Assembly (NCBI RefSeq): GCF_900115045.1
Contig: NZ_FOVC01000013.1
Span: forward strand, 7,687 to 71,686
Direction: 5' to 3'
DNA length: 64,000 bases
Source of the DNA: Izhakiella capsodis
GTDB lineage: Bacteria > Pseudomonadota > Gammaproteobacteria > Enterobacterales > Enterobacteriaceae
Below are positions 30,183 to 39,343 of this stretch, piece by piece. The notes beneath the pieces were generated by a model. The model saw only the letters and a list, made by a program, of their open reading frames with translations, searched no databases and was not told where the DNA came from. Numbering within the stretch: the stretch's first letter is position 1; the number at the start of each line of letters is the position of its first letter. A program made the translations under genes and the position numbers.

Positions 30183-30626
30183 AGGGCAGGCGTATGTGCT
30201 CATGCTGGATCGCAAGCAGTGCTTATTGCAGAACAGTTTAGCTAAATCCGAAAATCAGCTAACTCAAGTCAAGCGAATGATAGCGCTACATTTGCAGGAG
30301 ATCGAGGATATTAATCAACAGATAAAAGCTTGTATGGATTTAGGTTTACTTAGCCGGGAGTATATTTATAAGAGCATAAGAGAACAAGGTATTTTTTTAA
30401 CAAAAAAACAACTTATATCCAATAAAATTACTCAGTTAGAAAGTGAGAAATATGAGCTTGAACAACAAATTCAACAAAGTAATACCTCTATATTCTCTCT
30501 GAAAAAAAAAATCACAAGTTGACTGACTCTTTGAATAAAAAAAGAATTAATTATATTCGCCGCGGCGATAACAATGCTGAAAATGAAATTCAGGATATAG
30601 CTAATTATGTTAAGACAACTATCTGA
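30166..30626 (+). CDS. spaM: Central stalk protein SpaM/InvI (SctO), split at a run of ten A
   Basis: The zero frame ends at 30522 after 118 residues, short of Salmonella InvI (147). The frame is broken in ten consecutive A at 30502-30511. Adding one base there opens a second frame reading NHKLTDSLNKKRINYIRR and on to a TGA at 30624-30626, giving 153 residues. The added tail is coiled-coil-like and resembles the basic end of InvI. It also closes the gap to spaN, overlapping its start by 20 bases in keeping with the packing of this operon. SctO forms a coiled-coil stalk inside the ATPase ring. I therefore annotate one gene needing transcriptional slippage, as reported for Shigella spa13. A plain frameshift mutation or sequencing error is the alternative. 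Confidence 0.8.
30502..30511 (+). other. Ten-A transcriptional slippage site in spaM
   Basis: Ten uninterrupted A end the zero frame within 4 codons. One inserted A (or two lost) in the transcript joins the two halves of spaM. Runs of nine or ten A in Shigella spa13 are reported to make RNA polymerase slip and restore the frame. Confidence 0.7.
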
Positions 30627-31860
30627 TACAACTGTAAAAACATCAAAAAACACATTAGATAGCGTGGTGGATAATAATTCATCATTAGATCATTATGTAT
30701 CGTCGAAATGGAGTGATAAGCAAAAAAGAAAGAAATGCACTGTAGAAAATGCACTTCCTCGCGTAATCCTTCCTCAAGAGTTACTGATGCAGCTTGATAA
30801 ATATCATGCTGCAAATAGTGGCTTGCATAAAAATGAAGATAAGGTGGAGAAACAATCTATTCTCATTTCAGATGCCATATTCTGCGCCAGCACCAGAACC
30901 AGTTTGTCTGATAAAGGTAATCATCTGCACCACCAATCCATCCTGCTAATGACAAAGAATACCGTGTCAACCAATCATAATAGAGTGATAAAGCATGCAT
31001 CCGCAATGAATTATAAAGTTAAGCCAGAGCATGCTACAGCGGGGGGGAGTAACGCAGTGCCAGAGCATCGTGCTACAGCGGCGGCGAGTAACGCAGTGCC
31101 TGAGCATGCTATAGCGCGAGGGAGTGACGCAGTGCCAGGGCATCGTGCTACAGCGGCGGCGAGTAACGCAGTGCCAGAGCATGCTATCCCGCGACGGGGT
31201 AACGCAGCCTCAGAGCACGTTACTGCGGGGGGCAATAACACATCGCCAGAGCCTGCTGAAGCGCGGGGGAGTAACGCAGTTACAGCAGCGGGTTATAACG
31301 CAACGGCAGAGCATATATCAGCAGAGAAACCTAAAGCGATAACACCTTCAGAATTTGCAGCACTCAACGGAAAGATCGTATTACCTCAGGCTAAAAATCA
31401 AGCGAGTCGGCAGTCATATGATAAAGAGGTAGTTGGAGAGGCGGCTGTCGGGTTTCAGACTGGCACAAAGCTGCAGACGTTTTCATCCCACATGAATGAG
31501 AATGATCGAGCGAAAAGTAAAAACGACTCTACGACTTTGCAGAAACTGAAGGTACAGATTTATTCGACCAGGCCGACGGTTAAGCCAGATAGCGAGAGGA
31601 AAACGCTAGAAGTAGATTACGTATTTCAACGTTGGTCAGGTTCACCATCGGTCAAAGTATCTGTGCCGACCCAACCCTTGCACGATGCAAATATCACGCT
31701 ATTGCCGTCTGACACCCATGCAGCAGATATCCTACTTCGCAATATGGATCATTTGAAGGGGCCAGTGCCGGAGCTTTTGCCGCCACGTATGGCGGGAGAT
31801 GAAAAGCAACAGCAGAATCAGCAGCAAAACCATCCACAGCAGGATGAGGAGATAGAATGA
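30607..31860 (+). CDS. spaN: Needle-length regulator SpaN/InvJ (SctP)
   Basis: This encodes 417 residues, longer than Salmonella InvJ (336). It is hydrophilic with a Gln-rich end (KQQQNQQQNHPQQDEEIE). InvJ is exported early, measures or times needle growth and switches the machine to later substrates. The conserved C-terminal part around residues 310-380 includes VDYVFQRWSGSPSVKVS. The extra length comes largely from a tandem repeat of about 100 residues in the middle. It overlaps spaO by 4 bases. Confidence 0.88.
   Translation: MLRQLSDTTVKTSKNTLDSVVDNNSSLDHYVSSKWSDKQKRKKCTVENALPRVILPQELLMQLDKYHAANSGLHKNEDKVEKQSILISDAIFCASTRTSLSDKGNHLHHQSILLMTKNTVSTNHNRVIKHASAMNYKVKPEHATAGGSNAVPEHRATAAASNAVPEHAIARGSDAVPGHRATAAASNAVPEHAIPRRGNAASEHVTAGGNNTSPEPAEARGSNAVTAAGYNATAEHISAEKPKAITPSEFAALNGKIVLPQAKNQASRQSYDKEVVGEAAVGFQTGTKLQTFSSHMNENDRAKSKNDSTTLQKLKVQIYSTRPTVKPDSERKTLEVDYVFQRWSGSPSVKVSVPTQPLHDANITLLPSDTHAADILLRNMDHLKGPVPELLPPRMAGDEKQQQNQQQNHPQQDEEIE
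31021..31330 (+). repeat. Degenerate tandem repeat inside spaN
   Basis: About eight units of 12-13 codons read like PEHATAGGSNAV and PEHRATAAASNAV, alternating so that the strongest period is about 75 bases. A stretch around GCATCGTGCTACAGCGGCGG recurs exactly 75 bases later. The units are Ala/Gly/Ser-rich and would form a flexible spacer. Confidence 0.85.
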
Positions 31861-32765
31861 GTTTGCGAGATTATTTGCGCCTGAGAAGCAATAGACGGCA
31901 AGCATTGACACAGTTATGTGCATGCTATCCGGGCAGCGAGATCGCGAAGCTTGATCCTGCAATACGCTATCTACATTTGCAATTAGGTGACGAGCAAGGC
32001 CGCTCGGTGCTGGCATGGTTCAACGTGGATGATTGGTTAGAAAAGATGGGTATTCATCTTCCCGAAATCCCTTGGTTCGAAGTTCCTCTTAGTTATCTGA
32101 TTCGTTGGTTAAAGAGTTTTCAGATTAGTTTTCTGGTTAACCAAACAGATTGGCAAGTGACGCAAATAGCGGAGTGTATTCAGCCCCTGCCGGAAGAAGT
32201 GCTTATGCTGCCTGCCGATCCCTGTCCGCTGTTTTGTATTGACTGGCCTCAGGGACATACAGGTGTGCAGTTCGGACCGATGATTACAGTCTGGCATATA
32301 CCATTCCGACTGCAGGTGATTCTTGGTTACAGCCAAATTAAATTGTCCCAACTGACAGATTTAGCCCCCGGGGATTTGTTATTGATCACCCAGATGTTCA
32401 CGCATTTAGCAATTGGACAATGTCGTCTTTATGAAGTGAGTTATGGCCTTAACCAGGAGATTATTGTGGGAAATGAGTTAACAAAAGATCATGAAGTATA
32501 TCAAGAAGGAGAAACGTTGAACGATTGGGGATGTTTACCTGTAAACATTGAATTCGTACTGGATAGCCGCACTGTTACTTTGTCCGAATTGGACGAGATC
32601 AAAGCAGGTACTTCACTGATATTAAGTCATGATGCCGAAAAGAAAATCGCAATTTATTTGAATAAAAGACTTTTTGCTAGTGGAGAGCTAGTGGTACTTG
32701 AAAATGGCCCCCTTGCCGTAGAGATTAATCGGGTCAATCCAGGGCTCATTGAAGAGGCAGAATAG
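31857..32765 (+). CDS. spaO: Sorting-platform protein SpaO (SctQ)
   Basis: This encodes 302 residues (Salmonella 303). The C-terminal part has the SPOA folds shared with FliM/FliN: one around LTDLAPGDLLLITQ, the other around FVLDSRTVTLSELDEIKAGT and ending FASGELVVLENG. SpaO forms the pods under the basal body that queue substrates. An internal start site within it (see the separate entry) should yield a C-terminal product as well. Confidence 0.95.
   Translation: MSLRDYLRLRSNRRQALTQLCACYPGSEIAKLDPAIRYLHLQLGDEQGRSVLAWFNVDDWLEKMGIHLPEIPWFEVPLSYLIRWLKSFQISFLVNQTDWQVTQIAECIQPLPEEVLMLPADPCPLFCIDWPQGHTGVQFGPMITVWHIPFRLQVILGYSQIKLSQLTDLAPGDLLLITQMFTHLAIGQCRLYEVSYGLNQEIIVGNELTKDHEVYQEGETLNDWGCLPVNIEFVLDSRTVTLSELDEIKAGTSLILSHDAEKKIAIYLNKRLFASGELVVLENGPLAVEINRVNPGLIEEAE
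32517..32765 (+). CDS. Internally initiated SpaO C-terminal product (SPOA2)
   Basis: Inside spaO, AAGGAG at 32506-32511 is followed after 5 bases by an in-frame TTG (32517-32519, codon 221). Starting there gives 82 residues covering the last SPOA domain. Salmonella SpaO and Yersinia YscQ are known to make such a short product from an internal start; in Salmonella it begins at codon 203 with GTG. The short form binds full-length SctQ in the sorting platform. Confidence 0.6.
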   Translation: MNDWGCLPVNIEFVLDSRTVTLSELDEIKAGTSLILSHDAEKKIAIYLNKRLFASGELVVLENGPLAVEINRVNPGLIEEAE

Positions 32766-32769
32766 TTCA

Positions 32770-33441
32770 ATGTATAGTAATGATATCTCGTTAATGCTCG
32801 TTTTGTCGTTCTTTATTTTGCTGCCTTTCTTTATCGCTGGGGGTACCTGTTTTATTAAATTTTCCATCGTACTGGTAATGGTTCGTAATGCCCTGGGAAT
32901 TCAACAGGTTCCTTCAACATTAACCCTGAATGGAATTGCGCTAATTTTGAGTGCCTTTGTTATGATGCCTGTATGCCAACGAATATCTAGTTATATTGAG
33001 TCAAACCATATTGACTTTAATAATGGTGCCTCCGTTGAGCAGCTCTTAAATCAAGGTTTAGGGGGATATCGTGATTATTTGGTACGCTATTCAGATCACA
33101 ATCTCATTCGCTATTTTAATCAGATCCAGCAACAGCGAAATAATACACCAATACCCGAAATAAAAGATAGTGCGTTAGCGAATTTGCCACTAATGACGCT
33201 TATGCCTGCCTACGCATTAAGCGAAATGCAAAGCGCATTCAAAATTGCTTTTTACCTTTACGTACCCTTTGTGGTAATTGATATGGTGGTCTCCAGTATA
33301 TTACTGGCTCTGGGTATGATGATGATGAGTCCGGTTACGATCTCTATTCCCATTAAACTTATTTTATTCGTGGCAATGAATGGCTGGACTTTATTAACAA
33401 AAGGAATGATCTCACAGTACACAGATCTAATGACATCATGA
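32770..33441 (+). CDS. spaP: Export apparatus protein SpaP (SctR)
   Basis: This encodes 223 residues from the ATG at 32770 (MYSNDISLMLVLSFF), which matches the usual start; a TTG at 32749 would add seven and overlap spaO. It has four membrane segments and the family motif FIAGGTCFIKFSIVLVMVRN near the N-terminus. It has the long central loop and then PAYALSEMQSAFKIAFYLY. Five copies form the core of the export gate with SpaQ and SpaR. Confidence 0.96.
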   Translation: MYSNDISLMLVLSFFILLPFFIAGGTCFIKFSIVLVMVRNALGIQQVPSTLTLNGIALILSAFVMMPVCQRISSYIESNHIDFNNGASVEQLLNQGLGGYRDYLVRYSDHNLIRYFNQIQQQRNNTPIPEIKDSALANLPLMTLMPAYALSEMQSAFKIAFYLYVPFVVIDMVVSSILLALGMMMMSPVTISIPIKLILFVAMNGWTLLTKGMISQYTDLMTS

Positions 33442-33692
33442 ATAGTGTTCTTTTTATAAGTAATTCTGCACTGCTTATCGTTTTAAAGTTAACGGCAGTC
33501 CCTATTGGTTTTGCTACTCTTGTTGGCGTTATTGTCGGTCTGTTCCAGACAGTCATGCAAATTCAGGAACAAACGTTACCATTTGGTTTGAAGATGCTGG
33601 CAGTATTTGCCAGTATATTTATGTTAATCGAATGGTTCTCTGCCGAAATGATGAATTTCGCCACACAGTCTTTCTATATGGCATTTCATTAA
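33438..33692 (+). CDS. spaQ: Export apparatus protein SpaQ (SctS)
   Basis: This encodes 84 residues with two membrane helices. The family core TAVPIGFATLVGVIVGLFQT, then MQIQEQTLPFGLKML, is well kept. Four copies wrap the SpaP-SpaR pore. It overlaps spaP by 4 bases (ATGA). Confidence 0.97.
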   Translation: MNSVLFISNSALLIVLKLTAVPIGFATLVGVIVGLFQTVMQIQEQTLPFGLKMLAVFASIFMLIEWFSAEMMNFATQSFYMAFH

Positions 33693-33704
33693 TACGGAAT
33701 AAAT

Positions 33705-34469
33705 ATGCATTATTTAGCATCTTATTTTTATTTTCAGCATAGTGTCTTGATTTTTGTTTTGGCCTATACACGGCTATCAATTGCATTTTATATGTTGCCA
33801 GTGTTAGGACGGCAAGTTTTATCAAATTTCCTTATCAAAAACATGCTCATTTCCTTGACAATTATTGGCCTGTGGCCATGTATTAGAACCGTAATGATAG
33901 TAGAACAGAGCTGTATTATTCTTCTTACTAAAGAATGCATTATTGGGCTAATGTTAGCGATGACGCTATGTATTCCTTTTTGGGTCGTTATGGGGTTCGG
34001 TGAGATAATGGATAATCAACGCGGTGCGACTATCAGCGATAGTATTGATCCAGTAAATGGGAGTCAAAGTTCGATATTATCTGGCTTTTTTAACTTCACG
34101 CTTGGCGCAATTTTTTTTTCAAGTGGTGGTATGAAGAGAGTAATAGCAGTTATGAGCCAAAGCTATCATGTATTTCCAATTGGTAGTTCTTTAGGCCTCA
34201 TTCACTGGGCACTGGTTGGACGAATATTACAGATGCTTATGCAAAACAGTATCCTTCTGGCAGCCCCGGTCATGTTATCAATGATGCTTTCAGAAATTTT
34301 ACTCGGTGTATTCTCACGCTATTGTCCTCAACTAAATGCGTTTTCTTTGTCCTTAACCATAAAAAGTTTTATCGTTTTTTTTATTTTTATTTACTATGGT
34401 TTTGATGCTTTTTCTGAGAAAACCCTCCAGATGTTTTCCTTGTCAGCTTTTCAGCAGTTCATCTTCTGA
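33705..34469 (+). CDS. spaR: Export apparatus protein SpaR (SctT)
   Basis: This encodes 254 residues (Salmonella 263), with several membrane segments and the conserved GEIMDNQRGATISDSIDP stretch. One copy completes the export pore. The coding sequence contains nine consecutive T at 34111-34119 (GAIFFSSGG), a possible slippage site that would produce some truncated protein. Confidence 0.96.
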   Translation: MHYLASYFYFQHSVLIFVLAYTRLSIAFYMLPVLGRQVLSNFLIKNMLISLTIIGLWPCIRTVMIVEQSCIILLTKECIIGLMLAMTLCIPFWVVMGFGEIMDNQRGATISDSIDPVNGSQSSILSGFFNFTLGAIFFSSGGMKRVIAVMSQSYHVFPIGSSLGLIHWALVGRILQMLMQNSILLAAPVMLSMMLSEILLGVFSRYCPQLNAFSLSLTIKSFIVFFIFIYYGFDAFSEKTLQMFSLSAFQQFIF

Positions 34470-34480
34470 GAAAGAATTCT

Positions 34481-35593
34481 ATGGCGGAAAAAACAGAAAA
34501 ACCAACTAGTAAACGACGAAAAGACTCGGCGAAAAAAGGTCAAACATTCAAAAGTAAAGATTTGATTACCACCCTTATTTTGCTAATCGGTATTTATTTT
34601 CTTACACACTTCTTAAGCTTAGAAAGCTTTGTCTCATTTTATACCATGCTTCTGCGCTGCAACACGCAAGTGAGTATGAATGCTTTTTTACTTAAATTGA
34701 CTCATATTTTTATTCTTCTTTCGCTGCCATTCATTTCTCTGTGTGTATTAGTGGGATTCACCAGCACACTGCTACAGACGAGATTTTCTGTTGCGACGGA
34801 AGTCATTAAATTGAACTTTAAAGCGCTAAATTTTGTTGAAGGCATAAAGAAAATTTTCAGCATCCGTACCGTTAAAGAGTTGGTGAGATCGCTCTGTTAT
34901 CTCCTTATCTTTGTCTTAACGTGCTACAGCCTATTTCATCTATATCTCAAACAGATACTAGTCCTCTATCGCACAAATATTAGTGGTCTAATTAACTGTT
35001 GGATGTTATTGGCAGAAAAAACCGTATTTTTGTTCATCGGATGGTCGATCTTATTGACACTGGCGGACATTATCGCTGAATACTTCCTTCATTTTAAAGA
35101 TATCAAAATGGAAAAACATGAAGTCAAGCAAGAGCATAAAGAGCTTGAGGGCAATCCCCAGATTAAAAGTGCCAGACGACAGTCTCATCTGGAAATTCTT
35201 TCCGTTGAAGAAATGACCGCCGTTAGAAACTCCGAAGTGATTTTGGCGAACCCTACGCATATTGCTATCGCAATCTATTTCAATCCAGACATAGCAGCGC
35301 TGCCATTCATTGCTCTGCGTTGCAGCAATATGAAAGCGAAAGCTGCAATTGCTTATGCGGAAAAAATGGGTATACCTGTCGTCCGTAATATTTTATTGAC
35401 TAGAAGAATTTATAAATATTATCAACAGTTTAACTTCATTTCTGTAAACGATGACGCGCTAATTGATGTGATGAAAATACTTATATGGTTAAAGCAAGTT
35501 GAAGTTGCTGGCATGACGGAAATAGCGCCTCCTGAAGAGAGTGATAATGTTTCTCCCCAGGAGAGCTCTGAAGAGATATCTAACGGCAGTTAA
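34481..35593 (+). CDS. spaS: Substrate-specificity switch protein SpaS (SctU)
   Basis: This encodes 370 residues (Salmonella 356). It has a basic N-terminus (EKTEKPTSKRRKDSAKKGQ), four membrane segments to about residue 210, and a cytoplasmic domain with the self-cleaving NPTH at residues 257-260. Cleavage after Asn257 lets the machine change from rod/needle to translocator export. The acidic C-terminal tail is longer than usual. Confidence 0.97.
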   Translation: MAEKTEKPTSKRRKDSAKKGQTFKSKDLITTLILLIGIYFLTHFLSLESFVSFYTMLLRCNTQVSMNAFLLKLTHIFILLSLPFISLCVLVGFTSTLLQTRFSVATEVIKLNFKALNFVEGIKKIFSIRTVKELVRSLCYLLIFVLTCYSLFHLYLKQILVLYRTNISGLINCWMLLAEKTVFLFIGWSILLTLADIIAEYFLHFKDIKMEKHEVKQEHKELEGNPQIKSARRQSHLEILSVEEMTAVRNSEVILANPTHIAIAIYFNPDIAALPFIALRCSNMKAKAAIAYAEKMGIPVVRNILLTRRIYKYYQQFNFISVNDDALIDVMKILIWLKQVEVAGMTEIAPPEESDNVSPQESSEEISNGS

Positions 35594-35722
35594 GAGCGAG
35601 TGATGTACGGTTTTTTTGTATTAACTTTCGGGACGGAACCCTATGATGCCAGTGTCTTCTTCACTGTTATCGTTCGGGTTAACTATTTTTTATATTTTTT
35701 ATGAGCTAGCTGAGAGGTCTAG

Positions 35723-36265
35723 ATGGCTGATAAGAATGAGTCTTTTTTTGAAGAAAAATTTCAGAGTGGTGAAGATGTTGATGCATATTCTGAAAATCTA
35801 CTGGATGCCATTAATAATGGAGCTACCTTAAAGGATATTCAAGGTGTTCCCAATAAAACTATGCAAGATGTTTATAATCTGGCTTATAGTTTTTATCATA
35901 CTGGTAAGCTGGATGATGCAGAGTCACTGTTTCGTTTTCTTTGTGTTTATGATTTTTATAATTATGAATATGTCATCGGTTTAGCGGCAGTACATCAACT
36001 GAAAAAAAATTACGCGAAGGCAATTGATTTTTACGCACTCGCCTATTCATTATCAGATGATGATTACCGACCAATGTTTTATGCGGGCCAATGTAACCTA
36101 ATGCTGCGCCAATCAGTTCAAGCGAGAAAGTGCTTTGATATTGTACTGGAGCGGTGCAGCGACAAATTATTATGTCAGAAGGCAAAAGCTTATCTCTCCG
36201 CGCTTGATAAATTAAAAAGAGAGAAGGAAGCGAGTTGTGTAAAAACAGATATAAATGAGGATTAA
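35723..36265 (+). CDS. sicA: Translocator chaperone SicA
   Basis: This encodes 180 residues (Salmonella 165). It is a class II chaperone of three tetratricopeptide repeats: VYNLAYSFYHTGKLDDAESL, then YVIGLAAVHQLKKNYAKAID, then PMFYAGQCNLMLRQSVQA. It holds SipB and SipC apart before export and acts with InvF as co-activator. The 130-base gap after spaS probably carries an InvF-SicA dependent promoter. It ends 2 bases before sipB. Confidence 0.95.
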   Translation: MADKNESFFEEKFQSGEDVDAYSENLLDAINNGATLKDIQGVPNKTMQDVYNLAYSFYHTGKLDDAESLFRFLCVYDFYNYEYVIGLAAVHQLKKNYAKAIDFYALAYSLSDDDYRPMFYAGQCNLMLRQSVQARKCFDIVLERCSDKLLCQKAKAYLSALDKLKREKEASCVKTDINED

Positions 36266-36267
36266 TC

Positions 36268-38226
36268 ATGAATGTACGGATAAATAGCTTCGTAAATACC
36301 CTGGAGATCGCGAAAACTAATCATGTTGATGCTGGTAATGCAGAATTAAAAAAACAGGCTGCTCAGGCTAAGCGTATTGATAATGGAAATTACAGGACTC
36401 ATCCTCAGCTAAACAAAGTCAAAAATGCTCTTCAGACCCTTGAACCAGAACAGTTGCTAAAAGTATTAGAGAATACTCGGCAAGCCCTAAGTGGTAATGG
36501 TACAACGACAAAAATCGATGTTCAGGATACACCTCAGCTTAAGGAACCGCAAAAAAGTAATACACAAGCAGTGACAAGCAGCGAGGAAGATCAACTTACA
36601 AGTTGTGCGATGCTAACGGAATTACTTGGAAAAGTTAATGCACTTAGCTCAGATTCATCGATCACTAGCCTGATAACGAGGCTGAAAGGCTATACCAGTA
36701 TGATGAATGGAGCGAAAGAGGCCTACTCATCATTGGTGGATCAGCTTGAGCAACAAGGCAAGAAGTGGGCCAGCGCTAGTGATGCATGTAATCAAGCTAA
36801 GAAAGAAGCCGGTCAACTGTCCAAAGATGTGACTGACAATCAGTCGAAACTAAAAGAAGCGCAACAAACGCTCGACAACCTGAAAGCCAAAGCCGCAGGT
36901 AAAAATCCTGTTCCATCTGATTTGCAGAATCAAATAAATAAAGCACAAGCCGCAGTAGTTCAAGCCCAGACAGGTTTAGAGACTGCTAAAAATAACAGCA
37001 AAACTTTTATAGATAAAACATTGAACCCGGCGATCGATGCGCTTAATAGCTCAAAACTAGCGCTGGATGCAACTATATCTGAGTCGAATTCACTTATTAA
37101 CAGCCTCACGATCCAGCAGCATAACGTAATTGAAACTCAATTTAAGCAGAATAATAATCAAGCGTCGTCCTTAGAGTATCTGATGGCAGTAATGTCGCAG
37201 CTCATTGATAAAAGTGCCAGTGAGGATCTCAAGGCATCCTCTGCATTGAAGCAGGAGTTAGCTAAATCTTCTGCGAAAGATGCCGAGAAAAAGGCCAAAG
37301 AATTTGACGAGAAGCAGCGAAAAGCCGAAGAGATGCAAAAGACTATGGGCTGCATAGGCAAAGTAGCCGGCTGGGTTATTACCGTAGTGAGCGTTGCTGC
37401 GGCGGTGTTCACTGGAGGCGCTAGTCTGGCATTGGCTGCCGTTGGGTTAGCGCTGATGGCCGCGGACGAAATTGATCAGGCTGTTACCGGTCATTCGTTT
37501 ATGTCCGATGGAATGCAAGCGGTAATGAATAATGTGGTTAAACCCTTGGCGGATAAAATAGCAGGAAAAATCACCGCATTTCTGGAAGATTGTCATGTAC
37601 CCAAAGATTCTGCTGAAATGATAGGGCGTGTTGTCGGTACGGTTACAGCAGCGGTGGCGGTTATCGCCGCCGTAGTTGTAGCATGTCTGACCGTACGTTC
37701 GGCTGCTTCTACCGCGATTGAGTCTTTAGCATCAAGTCTAAGCTGTGAAGCTGCTGAGGAGGCCGCTGACGTCGTGGCAACAGAGGCGGCTGAGAATGTC
37801 GCACAAACGGCCACTGAAAACGCAGCCAAAAATACCATGCAGCGAATTGTAAATAGCACGCTAGTCAAGTGCCTTCGTCAAGGAATGGGGCGCACATTGG
37901 ACTTCGATGAGACGACGGTAGAGCAGGTAGCTAATCGTACCGAAACAGCAGTGACTGTTTCTCAAGCGGTAAATTCTAGTCTGAATGTAGGAGTCAATAT
38001 TATAGCAAGTCAGATGATGGTGGATGCAGCCATGATTAAAGCGAAGCTAATGAAAGATATTGAGCTACAACAGTTGATCAATGAAATGATGAGCCGGTCT
38101 ATTGACATGTTTACGCACCAAATACAAGCGGTCAATCAAATTACTAAAAACATGTCCTCCGCTGCACAAAATCAAATGCGAACTGATAAATATATTACCC
38201 GGAAGATGGGGCACATAGCCATGTAA
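36268..38226 (+). CDS. sipB: Translocator SipB (hydrophobic pore protein)
   Basis: This encodes 652 residues (Salmonella 593). The N-terminal half holds long coiled coils (about 140-280). Two hydrophobic segments follow: GWVITVVSVAAAVFTGGASL near residue 375 and TAAVAVIAAVVVACLTVRSA near 455. This is the SipB/IpaB arrangement. It inserts with SipC into the host membrane to form the translocation pore. It follows its chaperone gene sicA, as in SPI-1. Confidence 0.95.
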   Translation: MNVRINSFVNTLEIAKTNHVDAGNAELKKQAAQAKRIDNGNYRTHPQLNKVKNALQTLEPEQLLKVLENTRQALSGNGTTTKIDVQDTPQLKEPQKSNTQAVTSSEEDQLTSCAMLTELLGKVNALSSDSSITSLITRLKGYTSMMNGAKEAYSSLVDQLEQQGKKWASASDACNQAKKEAGQLSKDVTDNQSKLKEAQQTLDNLKAKAAGKNPVPSDLQNQINKAQAAVVQAQTGLETAKNNSKTFIDKTLNPAIDALNSSKLALDATISESNSLINSLTIQQHNVIETQFKQNNNQASSLEYLMAVMSQLIDKSASEDLKASSALKQELAKSSAKDAEKKAKEFDEKQRKAEEMQKTMGCIGKVAGWVITVVSVAAAVFTGGASLALAAVGLALMAADEIDQAVTGHSFMSDGMQAVMNNVVKPLADKIAGKITAFLEDCHVPKDSAEMIGRVVGTVTAAVAVIAAVVVACLTVRSAASTAIESLASSLSCEAAEEAADVVATEAAENVAQTATENAAKNTMQRIVNSTLVKCLRQGMGRTLDFDETTVEQVANRTETAVTVSQAVNSSLNVGVNIIASQMMVDAAMIKAKLMKDIELQQLINEMMSRSIDMFTHQIQAVNQITKNMSSAAQNQMRTDKYITRKMGHIAM

Positions 38227-38276
38227 GAGTCTGATAGCTGTTTATTATATATCAATTAATACGAGGAAAAATAATC

Positions 38277-39278
38277 ATGCAGATTGTTAATAACAATATT
38301 AAATTCAGCGGTGTATCACTAGCTGATGTGAGCAATAATACAGCGAAGGTTAATCAGCGTGAAGACACGCCGGTTAAAGCTCTGGCGGCTGATACTACTA
38401 CACCCGAGGCATGCACATATCTCTTTGCTATGCAAAAGGCGACGTGGGAACCCGGAAAATCATCAAATCCTGCTAATTCATCATCGATAAAAATAAGTAA
38501 CAATCCATCTGCGAATCATGTTCCTAACAACTCTGAGCATTCATCATATATCAACATGATTGGATCAGAAGAAATGATAGATGCCGAGAATATTTTTACG
38601 ATTGTTTCGCAAAATATTGAACGCACGCAGATGTTACAGAGTGCAGAGGACTCTACTCGTGCCTATGATGCCGCAGGTCGCGCCGGTAACAAAATGATCA
38701 GTTCTGCTCAGGATAATTTAACGGGTGTGATCAGTGGCGGTGTCGTGAATATAGGTGCAACAGGCTTAGGCTCCTATAAATCGATTAAAGCCTTGAATGA
38801 AGAATCTGGTTCGATAGAGCGAAACCTTGGTCCTGCAAGAACGCTTAAAACGGGTGTGGCAAACAACGAACACGTGATTGATAGTAGTCCTGGCGAGAAT
38901 ATGACATTGTCACCCACTACCCGGTCAGTTATGAGCCAGAGCCATGCAGATGATATTGATCAGAGCATATCCATGGAGCATGCCCATAACAAAATACAGA
39001 TCGAAACAAACAAGGCTCGCATCAAAGCTGACGCTCTCATGCAAGGAGGTAAACTCGGTCAAGGTTTAATGGAGTCAGGATTCAATGTCTCTGCGGCAGG
39101 TGAGCAGAAACAGGCTGAATTGGCGCGAGCTGACCGTGAAGTTAACAATGCACTGGCCGATGTGCAGACTCAAATTGCGAAGAGAGCTGCTGAAGCCAGA
39201 GCGACAATGAATAATGCTATTGATAGTGCATTAAATAACAATTCCGCCGCGATCTCCGGTATGGCAGATCGCACCTAA
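38277..39278 (+). CDS. sipC: Translocator SipC
   Basis: This encodes 333 residues (Salmonella 409), so it is shorter, mainly in the N-terminal half. A membrane segment is weak, around SGGVVNIGATGLGSYKSIKA (about 155-175). The C-terminal part keeps the SipC/IpaC end: LGQGLMESGFNVSAAGEQKQ and a helical tail. SipC pairs with SipB in the pore and in Salmonella also nucleates actin. Whether this short form keeps the actin activity cannot be told. Confidence 0.9.
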   Translation: MQIVNNNIKFSGVSLADVSNNTAKVNQREDTPVKALAADTTTPEACTYLFAMQKATWEPGKSSNPANSSSIKISNNPSANHVPNNSEHSSYINMIGSEEMIDAENIFTIVSQNIERTQMLQSAEDSTRAYDAAGRAGNKMISSAQDNLTGVISGGVVNIGATGLGSYKSIKALNEESGSIERNLGPARTLKTGVANNEHVIDSSPGENMTLSPTTRSVMSQSHADDIDQSISMEHAHNKIQIETNKARIKADALMQGGKLGQGLMESGFNVSAAGEQKQAELARADREVNNALADVQTQIAKRAAEARATMNNAIDSALNNNSAAISGMADRT

Positions 39279-39343
39279 GGTTTAAAGAACATTTATCTGC
39301 GGATGGGTATATTCTGTCCGCTGCTATATAAGAGGATTTTATA